Positions 5,941-5,974 of a stretch of DNA of 5,974 bases are shown piece by piece (the first letter of the stretch is position 1; each line of letters begins with the position of its first letter). The notes below the pieces were generated by a model that was not told the origin of the DNA, did not search any database, and worked only from the letters and a program-made list of their open reading frames with translations. This stretch comes from CAYUNT01 sp964446285 (GTDB lineage Bacteria; Sumerlaeota; Sumerlaeia; SLMS01; CAYUNT01), in contig CAYUNT010000242.1 of NCBI GenBank assembly GCA_964446285.1, positions 1 through 5,974 of the forward strand. The letters run 5' to 3'. A program made the position numbers and the translations under genes.

Positions 5941-5974
5941 TCATCCGCTCCGCTTGACTAGCGAATGTGGAGAA
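5941..5974 (-). other. possible 3' end of an upstream minus-strand gene, cut by the window edge
   Basis: The terminator at 5891-5937 implies a gene upstream on the same strand. One minus-strand frame is open from the edge to a TGA at 5943-5941, placed just before the hairpin, which is where a final stop is expected. A second frame is open to a TAG at 5908-5906 inside the hairpin loop. Eleven codons are too few to recognise a product, and either frame could be chance. Confidence 0.2.

Noticed and set aside
5954..5959. TTGACT on the plus strand as a -35 box of a divergent promoter
   Set aside because: The -10 region would fall beyond the window edge, so it cannot be evaluated.

Overview
The window looks like a GC-rich bacterial chromosome segment. 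It holds one tightly packed minus-strand gene cluster (about 688-5870), followed at low coordinates by a stretch rich in palindromes and poor in genes. The palindromic element at 352-451 carries paired GGGC-loop-GCCC hairpins. From memory, elements of this look are abundant in genomes of the Planctomycetes/Verrucomicrobia group and of some candidate phyla. Together with few strong Shine-Dalgarno sites and TTG starts, this makes a PVC-type or candidate-phylum bacterium my best guess. This is a weak inference, because no taxonomic marker gene is present.

Layout, read in the direction of transcription (right to left): a probable intrinsic terminator (5891-5937) closes whatever lies beyond the right edge. 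It is followed by a membrane-anchored TPR protein (4716-5870), a polytopic membrane protein of unknown function (3969-4673), a large cytoplasmic protein (1983-3953) that I read as a divergent PP-loop/QueC-like ATPase-fold protein, and a UMF1/Atg22-family major facilitator transporter (688-1971). Gaps are about 42, 15 and 11 bases, all on one strand, so an operon is likely.

The low-coordinate end (1-687) holds one possible small plus-strand membrane protein (72-326), a compound inverted-repeat element (352-451) and an isolated hairpin (523-541). I see no confident gene between 327 and 687.

The most interesting items are three. First, the PP-loop-like protein has a degenerate nucleotide-binding motif (NGSPES in place of SGGxDS), and its QueC-type four-cysteine zinc site is split by an acidic insertion of about 115 residues. 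Second, the palindromic element is built from two 26-base units whose stem differences are all compensatory. Third, an uncharacterised TPR / membrane protein / PP-loop / transporter operon begins directly downstream of a terminator. How the four proteins cooperate is unknown. A membrane-associated pathway with a soluble modifying or binding protein and an exporter is a reasonable hypothesis, not something the sequence shows.
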